From Clostridia bacterium (GTDB lineage Bacteria > Bacillota > Clostridia > Christensenellales > Aristaeellaceae), in assembly GCA_017508975.1 (NCBI GenBank), contig JAFWQU010000008.1:38367-102366 (forward strand): a stretch of DNA of 64,000 nucleotides, in the 5' to 3' direction. Positions 41,052 to 49,807 of the stretch are shown in pieces. The translations under genes were made by a program, and so were the position numbers. Within the stretch, counting starts at the first letter, position 1. Each line of letters starts with the position of its first letter. The notes below the pieces were generated by a model. It did not search any database. It was not told where the DNA came from and saw only the letters and a program-made list of their open reading frames with translations.

Positions 41052-42364
41052 CCGCGCGCCTCCTCCAGCAGGCGGAGCAGCTGTTCGCTCGCCCGCGCGC
41101 GGTGGCTGACCGCGTTCTTCTCCTCCGCGTTCAGCTCCGCGAAGGTCTTGCCGAAGGGCTCGTAGAGGAACAGCGGATCGTAGCCGAAGCCGCCGGTTCC
41201 CCGCCCCTCGTGCAGGATCACGCCGGGGCACTCACCCTCTGCCACCAGCGGCGGCTTTCCGGGCCGCAGGAGCGCGATCGCGCAGTGGAAAGCCGCCGCG
41301 CGGTTCTCCACGCCCTCCATCTTCTCCAGGAGTTTGCGGTTGTTGGCGGCGTCGTCCCCGTGCCGGCCGCAGTAGCGCGCGGAGTAGACCCCCGGTTCGC
41401 CGTTCAGCGCCTTCACCATGAGGCCGCTGTCGTCCGCCACGGTGGGCAGCCCCGTCGCGTCGCTGACCGCCTGCGCCTTGAGCATCGCGTTCCCGGCGAA
41501 GGTTTCCGCATCCTCGACGATCTCGCCGTTAAAGCCCACGTCGTGCATGGAGACCACCGTATAGTGCTCCCGGAGCAGGTGCTGCAGTTCCGTCAGCTTG
41601 TGGGCGTTGTCCGTGGCCGCCACGAGGATCGGCCGGTTCCCTATCCTCGCCGCCCGCTCGCCCAGCGCCTCGCGCTGCGCCTCCATGAGCGCCGTGACAC
41701 CCTTCGCGCCGTAGCCGGTCAGCACATTCAGCTCCGCCGGGGTGAACGCCCGGCCCTCGCCGGTGCCCTGGAGCTCGATAAACGCGCCGGTCTCGTCCAT
41801 CACACAGTTCATGTCGACCTGCGCGCGGCTGTCCTCCTGGTAGCACAGATCCAGGCAGGGCTCATCGTCCACAATGCCCACCGAGATCGCCGCGACCTGG
41901 TGGACAATGGGGCTCACGCGCAGCTTGCCCTCGCGCATCAGCTTATCCACCGCGCAGGTCAGCGCCACCATCGCGCCGGTGATGGAGGCCGTGCGGGTGC
42001 CGCCGTCCGCCTCCAATACGTCGCAGTCCAGCGTGATCGTCCGCGGTCCCAGCAGGCGCATGTCCACCGCCTGCCGCAGGCTGCGCCCGATCAGCCGCTG
42101 AATCTCCACGCCGCGGCCGTCCTTGGTCGCGCCGTCCCGCCGCTTGCGGGTCCCCGTCGAGGCGGGCAGCATCGCGTATTCCGCCGTCACCCAGCCCAGT
42201 CCGCTGGCCTTGCGCCACGCGGGCAGCGTCTCCTCCACCGAGGCGGTGCAGATCACCCTGGTGTTTCCCGTGGCGATTAGGCAGGAGCCCGCCGCCGTGC
42301 GGACAAAATCGGTCTCGATGCTCACCTTGCGGGCCTCATCCTGCGCCCGTCCGTCCAGCCGCAT
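41048..42364 (-). CDS. rph-rdgB: Fused ribonuclease PH / RdgB (XTP/dITP diphosphatase)
   Basis: A 438-residue two-enzyme fusion. Residues 1 to about 240 are RNase PH, which trims tRNA 3' ends phosphorolytically (RAQDEARKVSIETDF, SALVETGNT-like LIATGNTRVICTASVE, CDVLEADGGTRTASITG). Residues about 245-438 are RdgB/HAM1, which removes non-canonical purine triphosphates (ILVAATDNAHKLTEL, TVADDSGLMVKALNGEPGVYSARY, GTGGFGYDPLF, KNAVSHRARA). Both halves keep their motifs. GGGAGGG is 6 bp before ATG 42364. In many Clostridia the two genes are adjacent; here they form one frame. Confidence 0.95.
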   Translation of the reverse strand: MRLDGRAQDEARKVSIETDFVRTAAGSCLIATGNTRVICTASVEETLPAWRKASGLGWVTAEYAMLPASTGTRKRRDGATKDGRGVEIQRLIGRSLRQAVDMRLLGPRTITLDCDVLEADGGTRTASITGAMVALTCAVDKLMREGKLRVSPIVHQVAAISVGIVDDEPCLDLCYQEDSRAQVDMNCVMDETGAFIELQGTGEGRAFTPAELNVLTGYGAKGVTALMEAQREALGERAARIGNRPILVAATDNAHKLTELQHLLREHYTVVSMHDVGFNGEIVEDAETFAGNAMLKAQAVSDATGLPTVADDSGLMVKALNGEPGVYSARYCGRHGDDAANNRKLLEKMEGVENRAAAFHCAIALLRPGKPPLVAEGECPGVILHEGRGTGGFGYDPLFLYEPFGKTFAELNAEEKNAVSHRARASEQLLRLLEEARG

Positions 42365-42462
42365 CCTCATCCCTCCCAAATTCAATCACAAAGGAATAGT
42401 ATTCGCGCTCCGTTCCCCGATTCCTGCCTGTTTTGCAACAATTCCTGCCCGCTTCCGCGCCC

Positions 42463-42492
42463 TTGACGCTCCGGCCGATTCTGTGATAGAAT
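42463..42492 (+). promoter_or_regulatory. Promoter of the coiled-coil protein gene
   Basis: TTGACG (42463-42468), 18-bp spacer, TAGAAT (42487-42492). Confidence 0.75.
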
Positions 42493-42559
42493 GAACCAGG
42501 CCGACGCAAACCGGCTGGTTTGTGTTGTGTCGTAAAAATACATGGAGGTTCTAATCTGG

Positions 42560-44557
42560 ATGGAACTGGATCATGAGATTGTCTTTGCTTTTCTGGACGA
42601 GGATATCCCCTCCCGATCCTTTTTCCGGGTGCTTCCGCTGCTGACCACCGCCGGGGAGGTGCAGTCCCGCGCCCAGGAATACTGGCCCAGCCACGGCGCC
42701 CTGCGCGTCATTCCCGATCACAACGAACAGCGGACCTTCAAGGAGCGGATGCTCTCGATGGGCCGCTGGTGCTGCATCGACCTGACCTCCGCCGGCGGCA
42801 AGAGCGGCAAGATCCGCCCGAATAAAAACTTCCGCCCGGAGCAGGGCGAGCCCAACCGCTTTATCGTTTTCTCCGACGTGATCCGCGACCTGGAGCAGGC
42901 ACCCTTCTTCGAGGTCTTCGCCGGCAAGCCGGAGGAGGCCGAATCCCTCGCGTCCGGCGCCATCACGCCCCGGTTCTACATTCAGGACGGCGACAAGCTC
43001 TGCGGCCCCGTGAGCCGCACCGCGCCGGAGGTTCCCGGCCCCGCCGAGCCCATGGAAGCGCAGATCACGACGCTGCTCTTCCCGGACGGCCTGAGCCACA
43101 CGATCCTGTGCAGCCAGCCGCACGCCGCGGAGGAGCCGGAGACGGAGGGCGCTCCCGAGGACGCCGCCGAGGCTGGCGAGGAGTCCGTGCCGATCGGCCA
43201 GCGGCTGGAGATTCTCGACCAGAACAAGGGTTTCGAGGAGACCCTGCAGGATCTCTCCATGCCCCTGTCCCCCGCCTCCAACCTGCTCCGCCGCTCCCAG
43301 GAGACGGAGGAGGTTGAGGAAGCCCCGCAGGAGAAGCGCCGCGAGGAGGGCGCGGGCGGCACCCCCTTCCGCAAAGCGCCCGTGCAGACCGCCACCCCCA
43401 TGACGCGCAACCACGCGCAGCAGGCGGTCGCCCAGCAGTACCGCAGCGTGCCCATGGCCGCGCCGGTTCCCTTTGACCCCTCGCTGCCCCTGGCGGAGAA
43501 CCCGCTGGAGCAGGCGGTCACCGCCGTGCGCGCCGCCTGGCAGGTTCCGGAGATCCGTCCGCAGCTGGTGGGCGAACTGCTGGCCATGGAGGGCATGAAA
43601 CGGCTCATCGGCGAGCAGCTCTTCCGGGATGCCGGACAGCGTCCCCTGATGTCCCACTTCAGCCAGCAGCACCTGGAGGAGCTGGAGGCCAAGCGCCTCG
43701 AGGCCACCGTGGAGCTCGAGATGGCGCAGCGCAACCTCGCCGCCTTCCGCACCAAAGCGCTGCAGGAGGCCTCCGCCAAAGCCCGCCGCGAGCTCGACGG
43801 TCTGAAGAAGGAGGAGCAGGCGCTGCAGAAGAAGCTGGCCCAGCTGCGCGAGCAGATCCGCCGGCAGGAGGACGAGCCCGCCGCCGAGCTGAGCCGCGAG
43901 GAGATCCGCAGACGCGTGGAGCGCTCCTTCGACGCCGCCGGCATCGCCTATGACAAAGAGTTTGCCGCGGTCTGGTCCGCGCTGATCGCCGAGCCCGGCA
44001 CCGTGGGCATCGTCTGCGCCGACCCCGCCCAGTGCACCTGCATGCTGCAGGAGTACGCCGCCATCCTCGGCTGGAACTGCGGCCACGAAGCCGCCGGGAA
44101 CGCCCCTGCGCTCCGGCTGACCTGCGATCCCACTGCGCCCGTGGAGCCGGGGGAGCGCGTGCTGATCCTGACCCAGAACAAGGAAGCGCTCGCCGGACTC
44201 AGCGTCCCGATCGTCACCATGGCGCAGGACAACCCGTCGCTGCAGAAGCCCGTGGACACCACCCCCGTCAGCTTCGAGTCCTTCCAGCGCCTGATCGCCG
44301 AGTCCCCCCTCTCCCGGGAGGAGGCACAGACAATCCTCGCGCCGCTCTTCACCGCCGCAGCCATGACGGAGGAACAGCTGCAGGCCGCGTCGCTCTTCGC
44401 CCGCAACGCCGCGCAGCTGCTGGACGGGGATGTCCCCGCCGCCTGCGACTGGGCGCTGCTGCTCTTCCTGCTGCCGCGTCTGACGGAGTGCAGCCAGGTG
44501 AAGACCCTCCGGCCGCTGCTGGGCTGCTACCCCCGCACGCTGGCGCGTCTCGGCTGA
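42560..44557 (+). CDS. Uncharacterised coiled-coil protein
   Basis: 665 residues with no signal peptide or membrane span. The first about 200 residues form a soluble domain (ELDHEIVFAFLDEDIPSRSFFRV). An acidic, Pro-rich low-complexity linker follows (about 185-290). A long charged coiled coil lies near 371-460 (LEELEAKRLEATVELEMAQR...). The last about 200 residues form a second globular domain. GGAGGT at 42544 fits ATG 42560. I do not recognise it. It is the first gene of a run of envelope-related genes on the plus strand and could be a cytoplasmic scaffold. Confidence 0.75.
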   Translation: MELDHEIVFAFLDEDIPSRSFFRVLPLLTTAGEVQSRAQEYWPSHGALRVIPDHNEQRTFKERMLSMGRWCCIDLTSAGGKSGKIRPNKNFRPEQGEPNRFIVFSDVIRDLEQAPFFEVFAGKPEEAESLASGAITPRFYIQDGDKLCGPVSRTAPEVPGPAEPMEAQITTLLFPDGLSHTILCSQPHAAEEPETEGAPEDAAEAGEESVPIGQRLEILDQNKGFEETLQDLSMPLSPASNLLRRSQETEEVEEAPQEKRREEGAGGTPFRKAPVQTATPMTRNHAQQAVAQQYRSVPMAAPVPFDPSLPLAENPLEQAVTAVRAAWQVPEIRPQLVGELLAMEGMKRLIGEQLFRDAGQRPLMSHFSQQHLEELEAKRLEATVELEMAQRNLAAFRTKALQEASAKARRELDGLKKEEQALQKKLAQLREQIRRQEDEPAAELSREEIRRRVERSFDAAGIAYDKEFAAVWSALIAEPGTVGIVCADPAQCTCMLQEYAAILGWNCGHEAAGNAPALRLTCDPTAPVEPGERVLILTQNKEALAGLSVPIVTMAQDNPSLQKPVDTTPVSFESFQRLIAESPLSREEAQTILAPLFTAAAMTEEQLQAASLFARNAAQLLDGDVPAACDWALLLFLLPRLTECSQVKTLRPLLGCYPRTLARLG

Positions 44558-44576
44558 GCGGAAGGCATTCGAAGTT

Positions 44577-44660
44577 TGTAACAATTTCGTAATATTCTTC
44601 ATTCTTTCGCAAAATTTTCTCCCCGTTCCCCTTGCCGGGGCGGGGAGTTTGCGTTATAAT
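44577..44660 (+). promoter_or_regulatory. Promoter with WalR-like box and inverted repeat
   Basis: TTGCCG (44632-44637), 17-bp spacer, TATAAT (44655-44660). Upstream, TGTAAC-N5-CGTAAT (44577-44593) closely fits the TGTWAH-N5-TGTWAH box of WalR-type response regulators. The -35 lies in the loop of a GC inverted repeat (44619-44647). Regulator identity is inference. Confidence 0.65.
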
Positions 44661-44715
44661 AAAACGGACCTTTTCCGCTGATCGCAGCGAAAAATGAGCA
44701 GAGAGGACAATCAGC

Positions 44716-45903
44716 ATGATTCGGAAAATTGTTACAATTATGTGCGTGTCTGCGCTTCTTCTGACCATGGCCCCCGCGCTGGCCGTCGACAACGGCCCCG
44801 ACCCGCTGAACTGGGCGGAGCTGACCGCCTGGGCTTCGAGCCTCGAGGCGCTCGCCGCCGGGGAGGAGCTGCTCAACGACCCGGCCGAGCCAGAGTTCCT
44901 CACGGAGGACGGCTATCTGTATTCCTATGATTTCGGCAATCTGTATTTCTCGGAGCCTGCGCCCAGCGAAACCCGGGTGCTGAAGGGCGCCGTGATCTAC
45001 GACGAGGACATCACCGGACCCCGGGAGACCCACACGGACCAGCCCGCCCGGGAGCTGCTCGCCGCCTATTACACCGAGAACGAGGACCTGGAGGGCACCC
45101 GGGAGGAGGCGCTCATCTACCTGGCCGACGGCATGCCGGAGGGCTTCTGGTGGGGCCGCGTGCAGCGCGACGGACAGCGCCTGACGGCCGTGCAGTACAC
45201 CGTGCATGAGCGCTGCGGCGACGGCACGTACACCGACGCCGGCGTCGTCTACACCCTGCAGGAGAACACGGTTGTGGCCGTGCGCGTCTTCGGCCTGGAC
45301 GAGCGGGTGGAAACGGAGGAGCTGGGGGTTGAGCGCGCGCTGCTGGCGCCCCTGCTGATGCAGAGCAGCTACCGGCAGGTTCCCTCCTCCCCCGTCGGCG
45401 CCGAGAACACGCCCTTCGACGAGGACGATCTGACCGTATTGGACCTGGACTTCCTCTCCTGCACCCCGGAGATCGCCTGCGCGGTGCTGGGCATGCCCGA
45501 GGCGGACGAGGAGATGCCCGGCGAGGAGGGGCAAACCCTCCGTGTGCTGAGCTTCACCGGCTGCACTCTGGTTTTCGCCCGGAAGACGGACGGCCAGTGG
45601 CAGCTGACTCTGCTCACGCTGGAGGACGAGGACCTGGAGGGTCCCCGCGCGATCCGGGTGGGCGACAGCGTGACCATGGTCCTGCAGCGCTTCCGCTTCG
45701 GTGAGGGCGAGCTGCAGGAGAGCGGCACGGAGGTGCTCTACGGCACGCCCGGCGAGGGCCAGTGGGGCGAGGCGGAGTACGGCGAGGACGCCTCGGTCAC
45801 GCTGCGCTACGGGCTCACCCTCTCCGACGGCCGGACGGTCGTCCTGCGCGCGGACTTCGAAACCCTGCTGCTGCGCGAGATCAATCTGTATCTGAATCCG
45901 TGA
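44716..45903 (+). CDS. Secreted acidic protein of unknown function
   Basis: 395 residues with signal peptide IVTIMCVSALLLTMAPALAV. The mature protein is strongly acidic (many DE-rich turns such as DEEMPGEEG) and predicted beta-rich, without a catalytic signature I recognise. Gene order places it between the coiled-coil protein and the repeat-solenoid protein, with its own strong promoter and a possible WalR-type box. Likely extracytoplasmic; function not recognised. Confidence 0.8.
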   Translation: MIRKIVTIMCVSALLLTMAPALAVDNGPDPLNWAELTAWASSLEALAAGEELLNDPAEPEFLTEDGYLYSYDFGNLYFSEPAPSETRVLKGAVIYDEDITGPRETHTDQPARELLAAYYTENEDLEGTREEALIYLADGMPEGFWWGRVQRDGQRLTAVQYTVHERCGDGTYTDAGVVYTLQENTVVAVRVFGLDERVETEELGVERALLAPLLMQSSYRQVPSSPVGAENTPFDEDDLTVLDLDFLSCTPEIACAVLGMPEADEEMPGEEGQTLRVLSFTGCTLVFARKTDGQWQLTLLTLEDEDLEGPRAIRVGDSVTMVLQRFRFGEGELQESGTEVLYGTPGEGQWGEAEYGEDASVTLRYGLTLSDGRTVVLRADFETLLLREINLYLNP

Positions 45904-45952
45904 GCTTTCCCCGGAGCGCCAAGCATCCTGCATTCAGGAGGAACGTTCGTCT

Positions 45953-48883
45953 ATGAGAATAGATCTGCAGTGCCCCGCGGAGGTCTGGCAGTGCAAACTG
46001 CCCGCCACCAGCGCAGAGCCCTGTGTCCTGATTCTTTACAATCTCGGGGATCAGCTGATCGTCTCCGCGGAGGTGACGCTGGTCCTGGTCGACCGGCAGG
46101 GGAAGGAACTCCAGCGCCTGGTCGAGCGGGTCCGGGACCTGAAAGGCGCGCCGCAGCAGAGCTTCCAGCTGCTGCTGGGCATGCCCGAGGACGCGGTCTC
46201 CACGGCTCCCGCGCGCATGGAGGTCACCATCGAGAAGCTCTGGTATGAGAACGGCACCGTCTGGCGCCGCGGGCGCAACGCCCTGGTGGAGTACCAGACC
46301 AACGCGCTGCCCCGGGGCCGAGAGCTCAACCAGCTGCGGCGCATGGCCGGCGCGGATGTGATCGGCTACCCCCAGCAGCAGGGCGGCGTGTGGCTCTGCG
46401 TCTGCGGACGCCCCAACGCCAACGGGCGCGACTCTTGCGTCCGCTGCAGCCGCAGCCGCGAGGCGATCTTCACCCAGCTCACCCCGGAGGCGATCGCCGT
46501 CCAGCTGGAGCGGGAGCAGGAGCGGCTCGAGGCGGAGAAACAGCAAAGCCGCTTGGGTGCCGGGGATCAGCTGGATTTCATTGAGCGCGGGAAAAGCCAC
46601 CACTGGCTGCTGATTCTGCTGTGCGCGCTGGTGCTTGCCGGCGCGGGCTTCCTGGGCGCGCGGCTCTGGCTGGTGCCCTATCTGGACTATATGCAGGCGG
46701 AGCAGTACCTGCGCGACGGCGATTACACCGCGGCGCAGGAGGCCTTCGCCGCCATGGGCGATTACCGCGACAGCGCCGCCCGACTGCTGGAGGCCCGCTA
46801 CGCGCAGGCCGCCGAACAGTTGGCGGACGGCGAGTACGAGACTGCCCGGGACAGTTTCCTCGCGCTGGGCAGTTACAGCGACAGCGCGGTGCAGGCGCAG
46901 GAGGCCGACTACCGCCGCGCCGCCCATCTGCTCGGCGAGGGGCGCATCAACGAGGCGCAGGCCCTCTTCCAACAGCTCGGCACCTACCGCGATTCCGCGG
47001 AGCAGGTCCGCGCCTGCGCCTACCAGAAGGCCGACGAACTCTACGCCGCCGGCCGCTGGGAGGAGGCGCAGACTGCCTACCTCGCGCTGGGCGACTACAG
47101 CGACAGCGCCGCCAAGGCGCAGCTGTGCCTCTACACCCCCGCCCGGCAGACGCTGGAGAGCGGCGAGCCCGACGCGGCGCTCACCTGGCTGAACCAGCTG
47201 CCGGAGGATTACAAGGACGTGGCCGCTCTGCGCCGGCAGGCACACTACCAGGTCGCGGAGCTTCTCCTGGAGGAGGATCCGATCGCGGCCGGGCAGGAGT
47301 TCCTGCAGGCCGGCAGCTACCAGGACGCGCAGGTGCGCGCCCAGGACTGCCTCTACCAGCCCGCCGTCGCCGCCATGCGCAGCGGCGAGTATGAGACGGC
47401 CGCCCAGCTCTTCGCCCAGATTCCCGGCTACCTGGACGCGGACGACAACCGTCTCAGCTGCATCTATCAGGACGCCGTGCAGGCCCTCCGGGACGAGGAG
47501 TACAAGCGGACGCAGACGCTCATCGCGCAGCTCCCCGCGGACTACAAGGACACCGCGCAGATGCTGAAGGAGTGCGTCTTCCGGCCCGCCATGGCCGCCT
47601 TCCGACAGAAGGATTGGGCCGCCGCGGCCGAGGGGTTCGAGACGCTGGGCGACTACAAGCAGGCGGACGAGTACGCCCGCAAGGCCCGCTACAGCCAGGC
47701 GCACGAATTGTATCTGGAGGGCGCCTACGCCGAGGCCTACGATCTCTTCGTCGCCCTGGGCAAATACCGGGACAGCGAGAGCCAGGCCAAGACCGTCCGT
47801 TACGCGCAGGCGAACAAGCTCAAGCAGGAGGGCCGCTACGCGGAGGCCGAGGAGATCTATACGGAGCTCGGCAGCTACCGGCAGAGCGCCTCCTCCCTGA
47901 AGGAGACGCGCTACGCCCGCGCCGCCGCGCTGCTGGCAGAGGGCGACTACACCGGCGCGCGCGAGATCTTCGCCGCCCTGGGCGACTATGCCGACAGCAA
48001 GCAGCAGCTCCTGGCCTGCGATTACCAGCGGGCGCTGGCGCTGGAGACCGCCGGCACCAAGGACGCCGCCGCGGAGAGCTTCGCCGCCCTGGGCGACTAC
48101 GCGGACAGCGCGGCCCGCGCGCAGGCGCTCTGGTATGAGCTGGCGCAGGCCGCCTACGCGGACGGAAACCTGGCGCTGAGCGCCGCGCTCTTCAGCCGGA
48201 CCCCCGGCTACGAGGACAGCGACGCCATGCTCACCGAGATTCAGAGCCGGATCTACACCCAGCCGGCGGAGCTGGCGCTCGCGGCCATGGAGGCGGGCAA
48301 CGCCCCCGCCGCCGCCTACCTGCTGGACGGGCTGGACCTCACCCTGATGCCCGAGCACTACGGCTCCCTGCAGGAGCTCTACGTCCGCGCCTGCTATACC
48401 GAGGGCAAGCGCCTGATGGACGCCGGGGAGCCGGAGCTGGCCTACCCCTATCTGCAGCGCTGCCCGGGCTATGAGGACACCGACACGCTGACCGACCGCA
48501 CCGACTGGCGGATCCTGGGCACCTGGCGCAGCGACGAGCACACCCTGATCTTCCGCAAGTCCGGCGCGATGACCCTGGACGGCACCAACTGCACCTACAC
48601 CCTCGACGGCTACAGCATTCTCTCCGAGGGCACGCTGCTCTTCAAGCTGAGCAAGCTCAGCGGCGATCAGCTCCTCCTGCGCGACCTGCGGGACGGCAAG
48701 GACGAGGGCCTCTCCCTGCGCCGCACCGCCAGTGACGAGCTCCAGCCCCTCCCCGTCGTCCTCTTCGCCACCCAGACCGATCTGCCGGAGGCGGCAGCGG
48801 CTCCGGAGGCAGAGGCGGAAGCTCCGGAGACAGTTTCCGAAACAGATGCGGAAGATTCTGAATCAGAGGTTTCGGAGGAATAA
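45953..48883 (+). CDS. Zinc-ribbon/TM protein with about 15 TPR-like YxDS repeats
   Basis: 976 residues. Domain order: a soluble N-terminal domain (1-140), a zinc ribbon CVCGRPNANGRDSCVRC near 147, a charged helix, one TM (WLLILLCALVLAGAGFLGA) near 218-240, then about 15 repeats of roughly 36-40 residues to about 860. Each repeat has A..LL..G.Y..A...F..LG.Y.DS, of TPR type. A beta domain (WRILGTWRSDEHTLIFRKSG) and an acidic tail end it. No signal peptide precedes the zinc ribbon, so the N-terminus is probably cytoplasmic and the solenoid outside. GGAGG precedes ATG 45953. Function unknown; perhaps envelope assembly. Confidence 0.85.
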   Translation: MRIDLQCPAEVWQCKLPATSAEPCVLILYNLGDQLIVSAEVTLVLVDRQGKELQRLVERVRDLKGAPQQSFQLLLGMPEDAVSTAPARMEVTIEKLWYENGTVWRRGRNALVEYQTNALPRGRELNQLRRMAGADVIGYPQQQGGVWLCVCGRPNANGRDSCVRCSRSREAIFTQLTPEAIAVQLEREQERLEAEKQQSRLGAGDQLDFIERGKSHHWLLILLCALVLAGAGFLGARLWLVPYLDYMQAEQYLRDGDYTAAQEAFAAMGDYRDSAARLLEARYAQAAEQLADGEYETARDSFLALGSYSDSAVQAQEADYRRAAHLLGEGRINEAQALFQQLGTYRDSAEQVRACAYQKADELYAAGRWEEAQTAYLALGDYSDSAAKAQLCLYTPARQTLESGEPDAALTWLNQLPEDYKDVAALRRQAHYQVAELLLEEDPIAAGQEFLQAGSYQDAQVRAQDCLYQPAVAAMRSGEYETAAQLFAQIPGYLDADDNRLSCIYQDAVQALRDEEYKRTQTLIAQLPADYKDTAQMLKECVFRPAMAAFRQKDWAAAAEGFETLGDYKQADEYARKARYSQAHELYLEGAYAEAYDLFVALGKYRDSESQAKTVRYAQANKLKQEGRYAEAEEIYTELGSYRQSASSLKETRYARAAALLAEGDYTGAREIFAALGDYADSKQQLLACDYQRALALETAGTKDAAAESFAALGDYADSAARAQALWYELAQAAYADGNLALSAALFSRTPGYEDSDAMLTEIQSRIYTQPAELALAAMEAGNAPAAAYLLDGLDLTLMPEHYGSLQELYVRACYTEGKRLMDAGEPELAYPYLQRCPGYEDTDTLTDRTDWRILGTWRSDEHTLIFRKSGAMTLDGTNCTYTLDGYSILSEGTLLFKLSKLSGDQLLLRDLRDGKDEGLSLRRTASDELQPLPVVLFATQTDLPEAAAAPEAEAEAPETVSETDAEDSESEVSEE

Positions 48884-49020
48884 AACCGATCTCAGTTTAG
48901 AATGCTCATTGTCAGCAGTAAGATTTCGCGGCCTGCGGGCCGCGACCAGGGCTTTCCGATCGCCCTGGACCTTCGGTCACATGCTGTTGCTGATTTGCAG
49001 TTCTTACTTGAGATTGGTAT
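48883..49020 (+). repeat. Family-1 repeat element, copy H (full length)
   Basis: 138 bp. The left tip AAACCGATCTCAG starts on the last base of the TAA stop of the repeat-solenoid gene. The arms are the 7-bp CGCGGCC/GGCCGCG version. The right tip is CTTGAGATTGGTAT. The 48884-49375 gap contains four repeat or hairpin units and no gene. Confidence 0.93.
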
Positions 49021-49044
49021 AAGCCGGAACAACCTCATCCCCCA

Positions 49045-49070
49045 GCCCCTTCCCCTTTCAGGGGAAGGGG
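49045..49070. repeat. GC-rich perfect hairpin
   Basis: CCCCTTCCCCT/AGGGGAAGGGG 11-bp stem with a TTC loop, followed by AGTATTTT. It could terminate transcription from the upstream gene, but resembles a dispersed palindromic repeat. Confidence 0.65.
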
Positions 49071-49096
49071 AGTATTTTGTGTAACTTTTTCCTTCT

Positions 49097-49163
49097 TTTG
49101 AAATCATCATCAATAATGCAACGTATTATTGACCACGATAAAAAACACGGTATTTTGCAGTAA
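49097..49163. repeat. Family-2 repeat, second copy
   Basis: Begins GAAATCATCATCAATAATGC, continues GTATTATTGACCACGATAAA and ends near ATTTTGCAGTAA. It aligns along its length with the reverse complement of 63325-63399. Confidence 0.8.
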
Positions 49164-49211
49164 AGGAGAGAAGCCAGAGATGGAGTTCCACGTTCCGGTT
49201 TCGACATCTCC

Positions 49212-49290
49212 CCAAAGGTGCACTGCCGAAGGTCCAGGGCGATCGGAAAGCCCTGGTCGCGCCCGCAGGCGCGAAATCCCCTTGCTCGGA
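49212..49290 (-). repeat. Family-1 repeat element, copy I (core, reverse)
   Basis: Intact two-hairpin core with 6-bp CGCGCC/GGCGCG arms; the terminal tips are not recognisable. It lies beyond the terminator of the minus-strand motor operon, not at a stop codon. Confidence 0.85.
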
Positions 49291-49324
49291 TTTCCGGATT
49301 TATGAAACGAAACCGCCATCAAAA

Positions 49325-49372
49325 ACCCGCAGCCCATTCTGTCTTTGGAATGAACCGCGGGTTTCTTTTGCT
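49325..49372 (-). terminator. Probable terminator of the motor operon
   Basis: On the minus strand AAACCCGC and GCGGGTTT pair across a loop of about 26 nt, followed by TT. The stem is short and the loop long. Confidence 0.6.
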
Positions 49373-49375
49373 TGC

Positions 49376-49807
49376 TTATCGCAGGGTCAGGCTCCGGACC
49401 GTGGGCTGTCCCCAGAGATACCAGGAGACCGTGGCCTCGCGCACCGGGGTGGTATTCACGCGGGTGAGCACGGTGATCTCCAGCTCCCCCTCGCTGCGGG
49501 GCGCCAGCTTCCATGCGCGGGCGGCGTCCAGCTGACAGACGTCTCCGGGCTGCAGCGCGGCGAGCGTCTGGAGCTCGTCGAGTTCCACGAAGGTCGTGTT
49601 CTTCACCCGAATCCGCCAGGTGTAGAGCACATAGCCGGTCAGATCCTCCCCCACCTGCAGCTCCGCCAAGCGCTCCCGCTGGCTCGCGGCCTCCGTGGCG
49701 GTCACGCCCAGCGCCTCCACCGTCACCTCGCAGGTCAGGTAGAGGTAGGCCGTTCCCGCCAGACAGGCCACCAGCACCAACGTCAGCAGGATCGCGACAT
49801 ACTTCAC
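49376..49807 (-). CDS. Small membrane-anchored protein of the motor operon
   Basis: 143 residues: an N-terminal hydrophobic anchor (VAILLTLVLVACLAGTAYLYL) and a compact beta-rich domain outside (YVLYTWRIRVKNTTFVELDELQTL). A Cys in LVACLAG could suggest a lipoprotein, but the lipobox is weak. Its start overlaps the stop of the MotB/ZorB-like gene (ATGA), so production is coupled to the motor. I do not recognise the family; it is a candidate accessory or coupling part. Confidence 0.8.
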   Translation of the reverse strand: MKYVAILLTLVLVACLAGTAYLYLTCEVTVEALGVTATEAASQRERLAELQVGEDLTGYVLYTWRIRVKNTTFVELDELQTLAALQPGDVCQLDAARAWKLAPRSEGELEITVLTRVNTTPVREATVSWYLWGQPTVRSLTLR

